Below, piece by piece: positions 1 to 10,420 of a stretch of DNA of 64,000 nt; within the stretch, counting starts at the first letter, position 1; each line of letters opens with the position of its first letter. The position numbers were made by a program, and so were the translations under genes. The stretch spans positions 62,001-126,000 of the forward strand of contig JAIWNE010000090.1 in assembly GCA_025331445.1 (NCBI GenBank), read 5' to 3'. The notes below the pieces were generated by a model. It was not told the DNA's origin. It saw nothing but the letters and a program-made list of their open reading frames with translations, and ran no database searches. Origin of the DNA: Blakeslea trispora. Taxonomy: Eukaryota > Mucoromycota > Mucoromycetes > Mucorales > Choanephoraceae.

Positions 1-741
1 GAACTTGTTTGACACAAGTTGATCACACTATGATAAATTGTAATTTAGGGTCATCAAAGTCAAAATGATTGAACTAGCTTTTTTTTTTTTTTTTTACTTG
101 GAAAGGGGGGAGATCTTACGCTGCTTTTGATGCAGAATATTCAGGCGAACCAGCACCAGATCGGATACCAGCAACAGAGGCAGTACAGATAATAGAGCCT
201 CCAGTAGCTTCCTTATTACCACCAAGCTTCAACATGGCTTCACCAGCATGCTTGATAGCCAAGAAACAACTCAAAGCGTTGATACGCATCATATCCATGA
301 ATGATTCGGCTGTTTCATCTTGTATGCGAGTGCCTGTTGCTTTACCTGCATTTGCAAAGAATACATCCAATCGACCAAATTCGCTCAATGCTTCTTGGAT
401 GATGCCTGAAACAGCAGAAGGAGAGGTTGCATCCACTGCACGAGGAATACATTTGACTCTGTAAGATTGTTCGATTTCTTTAGCGAGTGCCTCTAGGTTG
501 TTTAATGTCAAATCAGTCACATAGATTGCTTTAGGTCCACGTTTGGCTAATGAGATAGCTGTAGCACGACTTTAAGAACATGTTAGACCCTTTGCTTTTC
601 TTTGCTTTTTTATAGATTTTACCCAATACCATGAATCGAGCCAGCACCTGTCACAATGCATATCTTGTCCTTAAGAGAAGGGCTCACATTAGCTAAATGT
701 CCAACAATTTGAGTTACACGGTCAGTAGCAGCAGAAGCCAT
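1..741 (-). CDS. Short-chain dehydrogenase/reductase (SDR), 3' end off window
   Basis: NAD(P)-dependent oxidoreductase of the classical SDR family; substrate not predictable. Exons on the minus strand are 741-623, 569-120 and 27-<1, with consensus GT-AG introns, so the C-terminus lies beyond the left edge. The cofactor motif TGAGSIHGIG starts near residue 30, NAG (FFANAGKATG) is mid-protein, the catalytic Ser region reads IICTASVAG, and the YSASK catalytic Tyr/Lys follows and spans the last intron (resuming AVINLCQTS). The ATG at 741-739 is the first in frame and gives a normal N-terminus without targeting signal. Spacing to the upstream PUS1 stop is about 170 nt. SDR assignment is firm, the exact enzyme is not. 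Confidence 0.9.
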
Positions 742-913
742 TTTGATAGAAAAAAGTAAAAGAGAGTGAGAGAAATTAAAAAGTCTTTCTTTTTTTTTTT
801 ATTTTTATTTCTTTACAATAGGAGGGCGTGGTATTATTCTTAGTCATAAAATTTCAGCTTTTTTTTTTTCTTACACAAGTTCATGTGTAACCCCAAAAAA
901 AAGAGAGAGAGCA

Positions 914-2473
914 TTAATCTTCTTCTTCTTCACCATCAGACACTGTGGCTTGAGGTGTATTGAACTTGGTCTTGACAAGACAATGATCAGGAATGATACC
1001 TTCAGGGTTCAAATAGTCATAATCAGGACCAATATGAGCATCTAAAGATGTCAAATAGCCATCAAATACATGTTCCTGATTTTCAGCTTCAAAGATCTTT
1101 TTGTAAATCCATTCTTGCTTGAACTGTTCAATCTGATCTTTATAGAGATCAAAGTTGATCTCATCGCGTTCCACTTCTGTTGCTCTACCACGCGTCTTTT
1201 GATTGTAGACATTAAAGATAGGTCGTTCCAGCAAAAGACCAAGTGCAGGTGCTTTGGGGATATTGATTTTCTTTTCTTCAAATGTCTTGGGAATCAAATG
1301 AAGAGGTGTCTTTGTACGAGTCAGTAACATGCCCATAGCTTAGAAAAAACAAGAAATTTAGTAAACAAAAGACAAGAAAAACAAAAAGACAACACTTGCC
1401 TATCATTTTACGGATTTGGTGTAGAATAAACGATTGACCATGTAATTTGATACTGATCCATTCTGATCCATCTATATAAAGAGGATCGGACACTTGGATA
1501 CTGATGACATAACGCTGTGAACTCTTGTCTTTGAATGACTTGCCATTTGTGTAATTGTGAAAGTTATGTGTGCCTACAAAACAAGACATGGCTTCCTTGA
1601 ATGTGGCCAATTGCTCAGGTGTGGCTCGATAGAGATGTCTCTTTCGTTTCAGTTCATCTGAGCTACGTGTGGTGTATTTGATGATGTGTTCTTCGGTACG
1701 GTTATCGCAAAGGACAATGTCGTCTGGATTTGTAGGTTCGTCTGTCACTGATTTGTTTTCGGGCTCCATAAAGGCACAGGTGGGTAAGAGATATTCATAA
1801 ACTCTGGAATCACACAAGTTCTTTGCATGGAAAGAGCGAATCACAGGCACATAACCCCAGACTCGGATTTGAGGAGGTAAGAAAGAATTGATACGTTCGA
1901 CAATATCGTATTCTTCAGGTACTTGCATCTTTAAGGAAAGTAAATTGCCAGCAGCATGGACACCTTTATCGGTACGTGCAGCTCTCATCCAAGCTGATTT
2001 TCTTGGATCATCCGAGTTGTCTTTTGAAATAGCATTTGCTTTACACATGGCTTCAAATAATACACCTTCAATGGAAATGGCAGAAGGGTTACTAATTGGA
2101 AAAAACAGTTAGGGTCATGAAAAAAGAAGTTGAGATTTTGAATTTTTTTTTTTTTTTACATTTGCATGCCTTGATAACCAGTACCATTGAAGCCTACTAA
2201 AAGGGCTACCTTTTTCTTTGGCACTCGAGGACCTTTAGGACCCAAATGTTCGGGTCTTTCTTCTAGTTCACCACTATGACACTGTTTCTTTTTGCCTTCT
2301 TTGCCTTTGAATTCTCTCTTTTTCTTCTTGTTGGATTTTTTGTCGAGATCGCATGGAAGTGAACGCTTTCCGGTATTCTCAATAGTTGTCTCAACTGTCT
2401 GAGTTGTTTCAACTGTTTCAACTGTCTCGACCTTGACTTGGTCTTGTTTGGGTTTAGAAGATACAATACCCAT
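914..2473 (-). CDS. PUS1: tRNA pseudouridine synthase 1 (TruA family)
   Basis: Converts uridine to pseudouridine at several positions of tRNA (and some snRNA/mRNA), mainly in the nucleus. Three exons: 2473-2160, 2091-1400 and 1338-914, 476 codons plus stop. The N-terminus is a Lys-rich low-complexity tail (residues 1-80), then VALLVGFNGTGYQGMQINP, typical of PUS1/PUS2. The catalytic Asp lies in RAARTDKGVHAAGN. LHQIRKMI continues across the second intron into AMGMLLTRTK. The C-terminus is acidic (SDGEEEED). The second intron reads AG|GCAAGT...AG, a GC-AG intron with otherwise perfect consensus, and only this splice keeps the TruA frame. A second ATG 33 nt upstream in the same frame would add a hydrophobic stretch and is not preferred. 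Confidence 0.95.
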
Positions 2474-3528
2474 AATAAAGTTTAATAATAAAAAAAAGCT
2501 AAACAATAGAAAAAAAAATTTTTTTTAAACCGCTTTAAAATTTCCTGATAGATGATGAATGATTAGCCGATGAAGTGCATAACCTAGGCTTTTTTTTTTT
2601 TTTGAAAATCGATTGTTTTAAGCTGTAGTTTCTTTAGGATTGCAGTCCTTTACTAGAAAATATGTGTTATTTTGACATGCCATAAAACAAACCAGACTCG
2701 AATAAAAGAAAGTTACTAATAGTTTCTGTTTTGTTTATTTTGACTCTTTATATATTTTTTAAATCATTTAAGCTGTTTAGGCTGCTACTTGTTGAAGCAA
2801 AAATCCAATAAAAACTTGTGCAACACCACTGTTGAAACCTCATCCATGTTAGAGAGTCGGTTTGAAGAAAAGGTTGTTTACTGCAAAAGAAAGCCCAAAA
2901 AAACAACATCAGCCAACTATAGCAACTGATATATGCTTTGTCTATCGCGAAACTTGAAGAGTTCATCATCGTATCCGCTTAAGCATAGCCCAAAAGGACT
3001 TGCTTGAAAAACCTTCACTTATAATAAGCCAATCAGTCTACTTTAGAAATTGTGTTTATATGAATCGACATTGTAGCCCTTGGGGAAAGCTTTCTTAAAA
3101 ATGCTTTATAAAGATACTTGATTGGTACTGCTTTGATCATCCTTAGGTGTCCTTGGTAGAGGAGGAAAGGCCTTGAAATTGACCTGCTCATTGGGAAGGG
3201 GAGAGCTTTAGAATAAATTGGAACGCAATTCCGTTTGAACAATGAGGATCTCATCACCATCTGGATTCCCCTTTCTTCATTTTAATGTCACTGCGAATAA
3301 ATGCAAAACTGATGGTAGAAGCGATGATGTTCTGTTGCTTAATGGCACCCGCTTTCTTTCTTTTTTGTTAGCTCCCATGTGCGATACAAGATTTGAATCA
3401 ATTCATTTCCCGTAGTGTTTACTATGTGATCATACGACTTTGTTCCTTTTTTGTACTCTAGGTTCACTCATAAATGAAGCAATCACTCATGTTTCTTCTT
3501 TTTTCTCTTTTTTTCTCACACACAAAAC
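2474..3528. other. Intergenic, with a possible decayed reading frame on the minus strand
   Basis: No intact gene seen between the divergent PUS1 and lysine-enzyme starts. On the minus strand from about 3270 to 2880 one frame stays readable, interrupted only by TAA/TAG codons (pieces such as DEILIVQTEL, FKAFPPLPRTPKDDQ, SGYDDELFKFRDRQS), as expected of an old pseudogene or mobile-element relic. I do not recognise the family. The rest is AT-rich with poly-T runs and holds the two promoters. Confidence 0.35.
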
Positions 3529-6500
3529 ATGTTGTCTTCATTTATAAGTAAATCCATTACTCGACCTTATCTAAGACGATCTTATACAACAAGTGTTGGT
3601 ATTCGTCGTGAAGATAAAAGTCGATGGGAGCGTCGATCTGCCTTGACACCCGACGCCATTCAACAGTTGATTCAAGAGACAGGCACACAAGTTTATGTAC
3701 AGCCAAGTACAAAACGTATATTTACAGATGCATCTTATCAAGAGGTTTCTTTTATAAATCATTTCCCATGTTGATATGAAGCATTGACAGCATCATGTAT
3801 AGGCAGGTGCTATCTTGACAGAGGATCTATCAAAGGCAGATATCATTCTGGGTATCAAAGAAGTACCTGAATCTTCCTTGATCAACAACAAGACCTATCT
3901 CTTTTTCTCACATACACATAAAGGCAATCCTACCAACATGCCAATGCTTCAAGCTATTCTGGATAAGGTTTGAATTTATTTTTTTTCTCACCCCTCATCG
4001 TGGGAAATTACACGTCTTAATTCTTTTTTCTCCCTATAGAACATTCGGTTATTAGATTATGAATTAATGAAAGATGAGACTGGTAAACGACTTGTAGCCT
4101 TTGGTAAATTTGCTGGTAATGCAGGTAAAGTAAGATAAATAAAAAACTTGAATGAAAAGCCGTTGTTTATTTTACTTTGAGCATATAGGTATGATAGATG
4201 CATTTCATGGTATGGGACATCGTTTCTTGGGATTAGGCTATAGTACACCTTTTATGGTAAGATAAAAAGACAATACAAAACATCATGCTCTAAGCAAATT
4301 GATTTAGTATACCTCCATGGCCCACGCCTATCCTACCTTGGAAGAAGCTAAATCAGCTTTACGTCGAATGGGCCATATGATTTCAGAAAAGGGAACACCT
4401 AAAGATTTTGGTCCTTTAGTCTACGCTTTTACAGGTGCAGGCAATGTTGCTCAGGTAAGACATGACAAATACCAATGGATGGTAACTCATCGAATCCTAT
4501 AAAAAAAGGGTGCTATGGAAATGTTTAAAGAGCTACCTCATGAATTTGTTGCTCCTCAAGATTTAGAGAGATTGGTGAATGATAAAAGTAAGCTCTCCAT
4601 GTAAATTGAATGATCCTTTGTTTATTGATGCATGATTAGATCCAAAGTTAGATAGGCTTTATGCTACTCAATTAGATGTCAAGGATTATATTGAGCACAA
4701 GGACGGTAAACAAGTTCAGTATGATGACTATATTGCTCATCCAGATCAATATCAATCCAATTTTCATCAAAAGGCAAGTCTCTCATCTTTTGGATACACA
4801 ACAAGAGACTAAACATCTACCGGGCGAACAGATTGCACCTTTTGTCAATTGTGTTGTCACAGGAGCCTATTGGGACCACAGGTACCCACGCTTATTGACA
4901 AATCAACAACTTTATGAACTCGAGTCACTCAAACAAAAAGGTGTGATTCAAAAAGGCAAGATGATGACATTGGCAGATATTGTGTGCGACATCAAAGTAA
5001 AAAAAAGAAAAGCTACCTTGTTTCTGTTTTTTTTGTCTTATTTTCTTACTCTTTTTATTAGGGTGCATTTGAATGTCTATCTCATAGTACACCTGTCGAC
5101 AATGGATTCTTTTATTATGATGCTCTTCATCAAAAAGAACATACCAAGTAAAAAAAAGAAACAAGCGTTGTTTATGAAATGGTGGCTTATATTTTTCTTT
5201 AGTGCTGAAGGCAAAGGCATTCAAATTATGGGTATTGATATCTTACCTGCTGAATTACCTGTTGAAAGTAGTCAGTTCTTTAGTGATGCACTTTATCCTT
5301 TCATCAAACAGATGGTTCAACAATCACCCAACACACCATTGGAAAACCTATCACCGCTTTTGCGTCATGCTGCCATCACAGATCGAGGTGTATTGACGGA
5401 TGCACATCAAGGATTAAAGGCCAGCTTACCTTCTCTAAAGACAGAGGTTGGCTCAAAAAAGACTGTCTTACTACTGGGCTCTGGTATGGTTGCAGGACCG
5501 TTAGTAGAGCATTTGTCGAAACGTCATGATACTCGTCTTGTGGTTGGTAAAGTTTTTAAGAAGTGTTTATATATATATGTCTATGATTCTAAACGAATCC
5601 ATAGCTAGTAATGTATTGGAAGAAGCAAAAGCATTGGTTGCAGGTCACGATCATGCTAGTGTTGTCTCTTTGGATATCTCTAATCCAACAGAGTTAAGTC
5701 GACTTGTAAGTAAAGCAGATGTTGTTGTAAGGTAAACAAAAAAGAAAAAAGAGAGATAAAAAAAGAAATACTTAAAAAGGGATACATAGTTTGGTACCTG
5801 CTTTCTTTCATCCTCAAGTAGCCAATGCTTGTATTGAACATGGTAAAGATATGGTGACAGCAAGTTATGTATCACCAGAGATGCAAGCACTTGATTCTGC
5901 AGCACAAAAGGCAGGCATTCTTATTATGAATGAAGTGGGTTTAGATCCTGGTATTGATCATATGTCTGCTATGAAAATCATGGATGAAGTTCGACGTGAT
6001 GGAGCCAAGGTAATTGAGCAAATGGATCAAGAGAATGAGAGAATAACAGAGGAATAACTTGTAGATTCGTTCCTTTGTCTCTTGGTGTGGTGGTCTACCA
6101 GCACCTACAGCATCCAATGTCCCTTTTGGCTATAAATTCAGTTGGTCTCCTCGAGGTGTCTTGACAGCCAGTGGTAATGATGCTCTCTATTGGCATCATG
6201 GCAAAGTAAAGTTTTCTAAACAAAAAAGAGAGAGAAACAATGACTTATTTGTATTCTATAGGAACATGCGATTGCCGGACATGATCTATTGAAACATCAT
6301 TTTCCTACTGTACAAACCCCTTATGCTGGATTTGTATTTGAAGGATTGGCCAATCGGAATTCGTTAGGCTATGTGGATATTTATGGTCTTGGATCCTTGA
6401 GTCAATTGGATACCATGTTTCGTGGTACATTGAGATATCAAGTAAGGAGAGAAAGAGAAAGAGAGAAAGATAGACAATTGGACTCACTTTTGGTTATAGG

Positions 6501-7248
6501 GTTATTCTGATTTACTGTATGCTTTCCGTCAATTAGGATTTCTTGAACAAAATCGATCCATTCAATCGACCTGTTCATCTTGGGTAAAGAAAGAAAATTT
6601 TTTTTTAAAGCAAGCATTAACACAGTATCAGTCTGATTATGTAGATTATGTCTTGACAGGCAAGACAAGCCAGTTGACGCATCAAGATAAATTTGAATCC
6701 ATGGTTCGCAAATTGGGCTTACCCAAAGATCACATGATGACCGAAAAGACCTGGTCTGCTCTTGATTATCTACTTGCTCATGATGATGGTCAAGTCAAAG
6801 CTTTGAATGGCACGACTGCCTTGGATTATTTCTCTACCCTGTTGGCTAGAAGACTTAGATATGAATCAGGCGAAAAGGATATGGTGGCAATGCATCATGA
6901 ATTTGGTGTGGAGCATGCCTCTGGTAAAAAAGTAAGCTTCTTGTAAAAAATTCAAAAAACAAGATATTCATCTTTTCTTTCTAAAAGGAAACTTGGACTT
7001 CTACCTTGATTCAATATGGTCATGAGAAACATACAGCCATGGCTGATACAGTTGGATTACCTGCTGCTATGACTGTGGATTTGATGTTGGATCAAAAGAT
7101 TCCTGAAAAGGGTATTCAGAGACCTACCAAATCTCATGTTTATCTTCCTATTCTTCAACAACTTGAAGACAAGGGTATTCGATTTATTGAAAAAGTAGAG
7201 CCATTCCGTATGAATCGATTAGAGGCTACAGGATCTAATGTATGGTAA
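3529..7248 (+). CDS. Bifunctional lysine-ketoglutarate reductase / saccharopine dehydrogenase (AASS-type)
   Basis: About 16 exons encode roughly 945 residues, the usual length of animal and plant LKR/SDH. The N-terminus (MLSSFISKSITRPYLRRSYT) is basic, hydroxylated and non-acidic, a likely mitochondrial presequence. Residues about 30-430 form the lysine-ketoglutarate reductase part (GIRREDKSRWERRSALTPD; GAGNVAQ; APFVNCVVTGAYWD; TLADIVCDIKG). After a linker the saccharopine dehydrogenase part starts at VLLLGSGMVAGPLVEHLS (NAD-binding Gly-rich loop, near residue 470) and runs through NEVGLDPGIDHMSAM, VSWCGGLPAP and the C-terminal TVGLPAAM. Known function of fused forms: two-step lysine breakdown via saccharopine to aminoadipate semialdehyde. 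Well-studied ascomycetes use separate Lys1 and Lys9 for biosynthesis, so direction here is open. One 27-nt segment at 6584-6610 looks intron-like but is in frame and probably coding. Confidence 0.93.
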
Positions 7249-7564
7249 AAAGGAATGAGGAAGCAATGTTGATTTCGAAATAATAATAAAAAGTCGGCTT
7301 CATCACCTCAAAAAAAAAAGTGAATCATGGTCTGTTCCTTTAGTTGATACACTGCTTCCATTGAAATGGATAGTAAATGAAAAAAAAGTCTCAAGTAAAT
7401 CATGAAAGATGACATTCATCCACAGTCATGTGATTCACCAAGTAAAAGCTGTCTATATGGTCAGCCATTTTTAAAAGTAGAGACTTGAATTGATTTGTAA
7501 GAGCGAACTCTCCTTTTGTTGCAAGCATAGACTTTATTTGTTATACACAGAAGCTAGTGTGTGT
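7249..7564. other. Intergenic, nothing recognised
   Basis: AT-rich 3' flank of the lysine enzyme. No gene, RNA or repeat structure was found. Confidence 0.5.
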
Positions 7565-8300
7565 CTAAACTATGGCTTTATAATGGTCAAAGCTTATTTT
7601 ACCAGCCTCACTTGAGCCATAGCCAGACGACACTTTGGTCAAAAGGATTTCAATTGCAGAGAAATGATTGGCTATGAGCGTCCCATCAGCATTGTATTTA
7701 TATCGGCCATCATTCATTCCTTTCTGTTTTTAGTTGTGTGGTCATGGAGTTGAGTTCAATTTCTCCTGGAAAGAAGGTAACGTCGTGGTTGACATTGCGT
7801 AAATATTTGGTAGTAGCCATCAAACACTTATCAAATAGATAAGACCGGTAGCACGATTCAGACTTTTGAAGTACTTCGAGGCCACAATTGTCATATATGT
7901 AGTCGTTTCTAAAAAAAAAAAAAAGCATTGCAATTGAGTATATCATCAAGTCTTTACTACTTTTACTTACAAAGTGCGACAAATATCGACAATCAGTTTT
8001 TTTTCTGTGATAAAGACTGGATCATTGAGCACAGTACAGTTCAGTTGTTCAATACAGCTTTGCATTTCAGTGTTGGATTCCTATAATATTAGAAAACTTC
8101 AATGTTCTTATTCCTAACTCCATCGCTGATAACGACATACCGCATCGAATACAGCGTTTGACATCTCGGCAAGACATGGATTTATATCCTGTATCGTGAC
8201 TAATGGTATTTCCTGGTTTAGCTTCTCATATAGTTCAGGAGGTAGACAGCTTCTCCGTCGAACTAGCTTTCCACACCAAATCACTTTATGCCTTTCGGGG
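7565..8300 (-). pseudogene. Truncated, frameshifted multi-exon gene of an uncharacterised, probably repeated fungal family
   Basis: Minus-strand exons joined by good introns read PERHKVIWCGKLVRRRSCLP, then AEMSNAVFDA | ESNTEMQSCIEQL, then VDICRTL | NDYIYDNCGLEVLQKSESC and FFPGEIELNSMT. A frame change near 7735 leads into NDGRYKYNADG and SSGYGSSEAGKISFDHYKAI, followed by a stop at 7565. From memory, unverified, motifs such as SSGYGS...KISFDHHK occur in a large family of unannotated Mucoromycota proteins. The 5' end is missing: the first visible exon opens at a splice acceptor (8301-8302), and about 90 nt further the LINE remnant begins, which may have cut the gene. Function unknown; the frameshift and missing ends mark it as a pseudogene or fragment. 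Confidence 0.6.
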
Positions 8301-8394
8301 CTAAAATATAATATAAAGTAAGAGCACGTAATTGTTGTTACATAGTACTCTTTTTTTTTTTTCCTCTTGAATTCTGTAAGGACTGGTTAACGAC

Positions 8395-10420
8395 AGTAAA
8401 AATATAATAATCATCCTTAATCAACGTCGATGCCAAGCTCTTCACGAAGCTGCTAGCGAATAGGTTCAATTTGGTGCTGCCGGAACTGATCACTCCCTAC
8501 CAGACAGGTTTTATGCCTAATCGGGCTAATTTCTGACAACGGTTGGTCATATGCCTTCTCCTGATCCAACAGAACCGCCACCTGAGGGTCAGTGGATTTG
8601 GAAGCTCTGAGTGTAGCCATAAGGATATGATTTAACCGAGTTCATCCGGGCCACATTCAACAGGTGCTTGCGCGTTTTGGATTCCCTTTCTCGGCTCATT
8701 GACAGCCTCTGTTTGCTTTTCTTTGGTACCCAAATTCGTATCACCATTAACGGTTGGCTTAGGGCTCCAGTTACCCAGAGTCGTGGGCTTCGCCAGGGGG
8801 GGGGGATCCCTTGTCCCCTCTTCTCTTTAATTTGGCCTATGAACCTCTACTACGTTTCATTCTGGCTAACCCAAACCTTCAGGGTATCCCTCTGTTCCCG
8901 TCAAAACAGTTGGCTTGCTCGCCCTCTTGATATGACTACCCGTTTAAGGGATGCACCACCGCATCCGTTTGCTGGCATATGCGGATGACTTGGAGATCTT
9001 CCCTCTCCTCTCCGTCAGAATGGCCCCTCGTTGTTGGATGTCTTGTTGATTTACTCTCGTGCCTCCAATGCTCGTACCAACATCTCGAAGACGACGATTG
9101 TCTCTTTAAGTGGAGCCCCCCTCACCAGTCTGGTCTGATATTTGCCTTTTCCAACGGAATTGAGTGGCATGATGCTGCCTCCCCCTAACGCAGTCAAGTT
9201 GCTTGATTATCCTCTTTATTCTAGTGACATTCAACTGACTCGCTTCTTGTCGGGCTTTCGCTCCAAGCTGTATGGTCTCATCCATACCTTACGGATGCGA
9301 GGAACTATCGGTTCGTGGCCTCTCTGTTGCAGTTAATATTAAGACCCCCCTTGGGACCGTGGGTGGCTAGCAGCCTGTCGACTGGGCTTGGGCCAAAATG
9401 GCATGACAAGATCCGAAACAGCCGAGGTGATGGAGGCTATCCAGTCCTGGGGTAGTGGTATGACTCGAAGAATAAACCAAAGTCTACTCAATACCAAGGA
9501 ATAATCGATATCAATGACCAAGCATTAGCGCTCCAGCTAGTGTATGTTAAAAGAATGGCTTTGGAGCCCGCAGCTACTGACTTTTTGACGCTCTGGTTAC
9601 TTTGTTTCTTCCAAGTCAACTCTGGCCACGCCTTCTTTCCTGCCAGTATTTCTTGCTCCTGAAATGTATAAGCCTTTCTTTAAGTCTTGTCCTCCGTTCT
9701 TACAACTCCTCAAGCTGCTCACTCGTCTTCCTCCTTTGGACTTGAGTAGCTCTTGGTCACTTGAATGGGTGTTGGATCTTCCGCTGCCTCTAGTGATGAA
9801 CCGCCCCTTCGACGTCAGATCTGCCTCTTCCGTCAGTGCGAAGCCACTACCTAGTGTCGGATTTGCTCTGCTATGATCGTTCCACACAGTCTTTGTGTGC
9901 TAATAGAGCATTTATCCGCCCCCTCACGCCGCTCTCTCATACGACTCTACGATGATGTCTTCCTGCATGATCCTCTGAGTACTACGGCATGCGAGCTGCA
10001 ACCTTATTGTACGGAATCGCTGCCGCATTCTCCAGCCCAGTCCCTGAGATTCCTGTCGCCTCGCCACATCCAATTAACTTAGATGTCTATCTCCCAGATC
10101 TGTCCTATTGGACGGTTGACGTGGGCCGCGGGGGGTCCCACAGCAGTGTTGAGTGTTTCGCTGAAACAGCTTTCGGCAGTGGTGGGCGTTAGAAAAAAGG
10201 ACCTACCAAGGTGCTTCCTGCCTCCACCCTGTGCCTTTTGGGCACTGCGCTGAGCGCCTTGCGGACGCATCACTATAGATGTATTTTTGACAACGAGTTC
10301 TGGAATCCGGAAGCCTGTTTTCGCAGCTTTTTGGATCGCCATCGATTCCATGTTGGCTAGTTTATCTTATTTTCTTGTTCATCGGTAGTTAAAAAATAAT
10401 AATAATAATAATCACAATCA
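8395..10420 (+). mobile_element. Decayed non-LTR retrotransposon (LINE), 5'-truncated
   Basis: Reverse-transcriptase pieces are readable on the plus strand across several frames: INVDAKLFTKLLANRF and ITPYQTGFMPNR near 8417-8524 (the finger region of LINE RTs), then a downstream segment with RLLAYADDLEIF near 8967-9002 carrying the YADD catalytic box. Many stops and frameshifts separate them. The element is visibly richer in G+C than its surroundings and contains a G10 run at 8796. It ends near 10390-10412 in AATAATAATAATAATAAT, a short-repeat tail typical of some LINE clades. No endonuclease or first ORF is seen, so the copy is 5'-truncated. The exact 5' boundary is uncertain; AATAATCA occurs near both ends and could be a target duplication or tail microhomology. 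Confidence 0.75.

Noticed and set aside
4676..5608. Long plus-strand open frame of 310 codons
   Set aside because: It reads through two introns of the lysine enzyme in a wrong frame; the spliced frame matches the family.
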